From the NCBI GenBank assembly GCA_964230255.1, contig CAXRGW010000095.1, forward strand, positions 1 to 31,296: DNA of 31,296 nt, given 5' to 3'. The number at the start of each line of letters is the position of its first letter. Position 1 is the stretch's first letter. This stretch comes from Alteromonas_E sp964230255 (GTDB lineage Bacteria > Pseudomonadota > Gammaproteobacteria > Enterobacterales > Alteromonadaceae). Below are positions 31,220 through 31,296 of this stretch, in pieces. The notes beneath the pieces were generated by a model. It had not been told where the DNA came from, did no database searches, and saw only the letters and a program-made list of their open reading frames with translations. Position numbers and translations under genes: made by a program.

Positions 31220-31296
31220 AATTATCACGTTTTGATTACAATACAGCGTTAATTCTCACAGAAATGTGATCAATTATTCACTTCGTTCCCTCGCCT

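Noticed and set aside
1..31296. CRISPR arrays, rRNA genes or full-length insertion sequences
   Set aside because: No regularly spaced repeats, rRNA-like sequence or transposase gene was seen when reading through the window.

Overview
The window looks like chromosome of a marine-type gammaproteobacterium with moderate GC. The grounds are a leuABCD operon with a leucine attenuator, an srmB-rdgB-hemW block with a YggN homologue nearby, a Pseudomonas-type Fpr, type II secretion A/B proteins, a NIT-domain chemoreceptor and a YdgA-family protein. I cannot name the genus from sequence alone.

Layout. 1-4791: end of a Leu-rich leader peptide, an attenuator, then leuA-leuB-leuC-leuD, packed with 0 to few-base junctions. 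4897-8076: an HD-GYP-type protein whose HD dyad is degenerate, facing a convergent exeA/gspA-gspB pair. The GspB carries the same N-terminal DUF3391-like module as the HD-GYP protein. 8221-11207: srmB, rdgB and hemW. 11208-18588 (minus strand): NIT-domain chemoreceptor, YggN-like DUF2884 protein, DUF2937 protein, two tandem Lcl/DUF1566 proteins (one a lipoprotein), a lone PAS protein and a REC-CheC-like regulator. 18738-20608 (minus): a LytTR response regulator followed by lrgA-lrgB. 20842-21832 (minus): a DUF3718 protein and an unrecognised small protein. 21915-26733: MbnP/MbnH-type copper protein and diheme enzyme, divergent from a 912-residue choice-of-anchor-B/Calx-beta protein with a GlyGly-CTERM-like tail. 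26859-28558: an intact tRNA-Ile2(CAT) and a 1.6 kb integrated remnant bounded by a 48-bp direct repeat of the tRNA 3' part. The remnant holds a ParDE-type toxin-antitoxin pair and a deleted TOTE conflict-system gene. 28693-31187: fpr, a 100-bp MITE-like palindrome and a YdgA-family gene.

Connections. The type II secretion accessory genes (gspAB) and the GlyGly-CTERM-like protein fit one export and surface-sorting route. MbnP/MbnH next to that surface protein suggests an outer-envelope copper module. Several genes point to envelope and signalling work: c-di-GMP-related, CheC-like, LytTR and MCP. The most unusual items are the DUF3391-GspB fusion facing a degenerate HD-GYP protein, the integrase-less tRNA island with a decayed TOTE system and an intact-looking addiction module, and the MbnPH/anchor-B locus.
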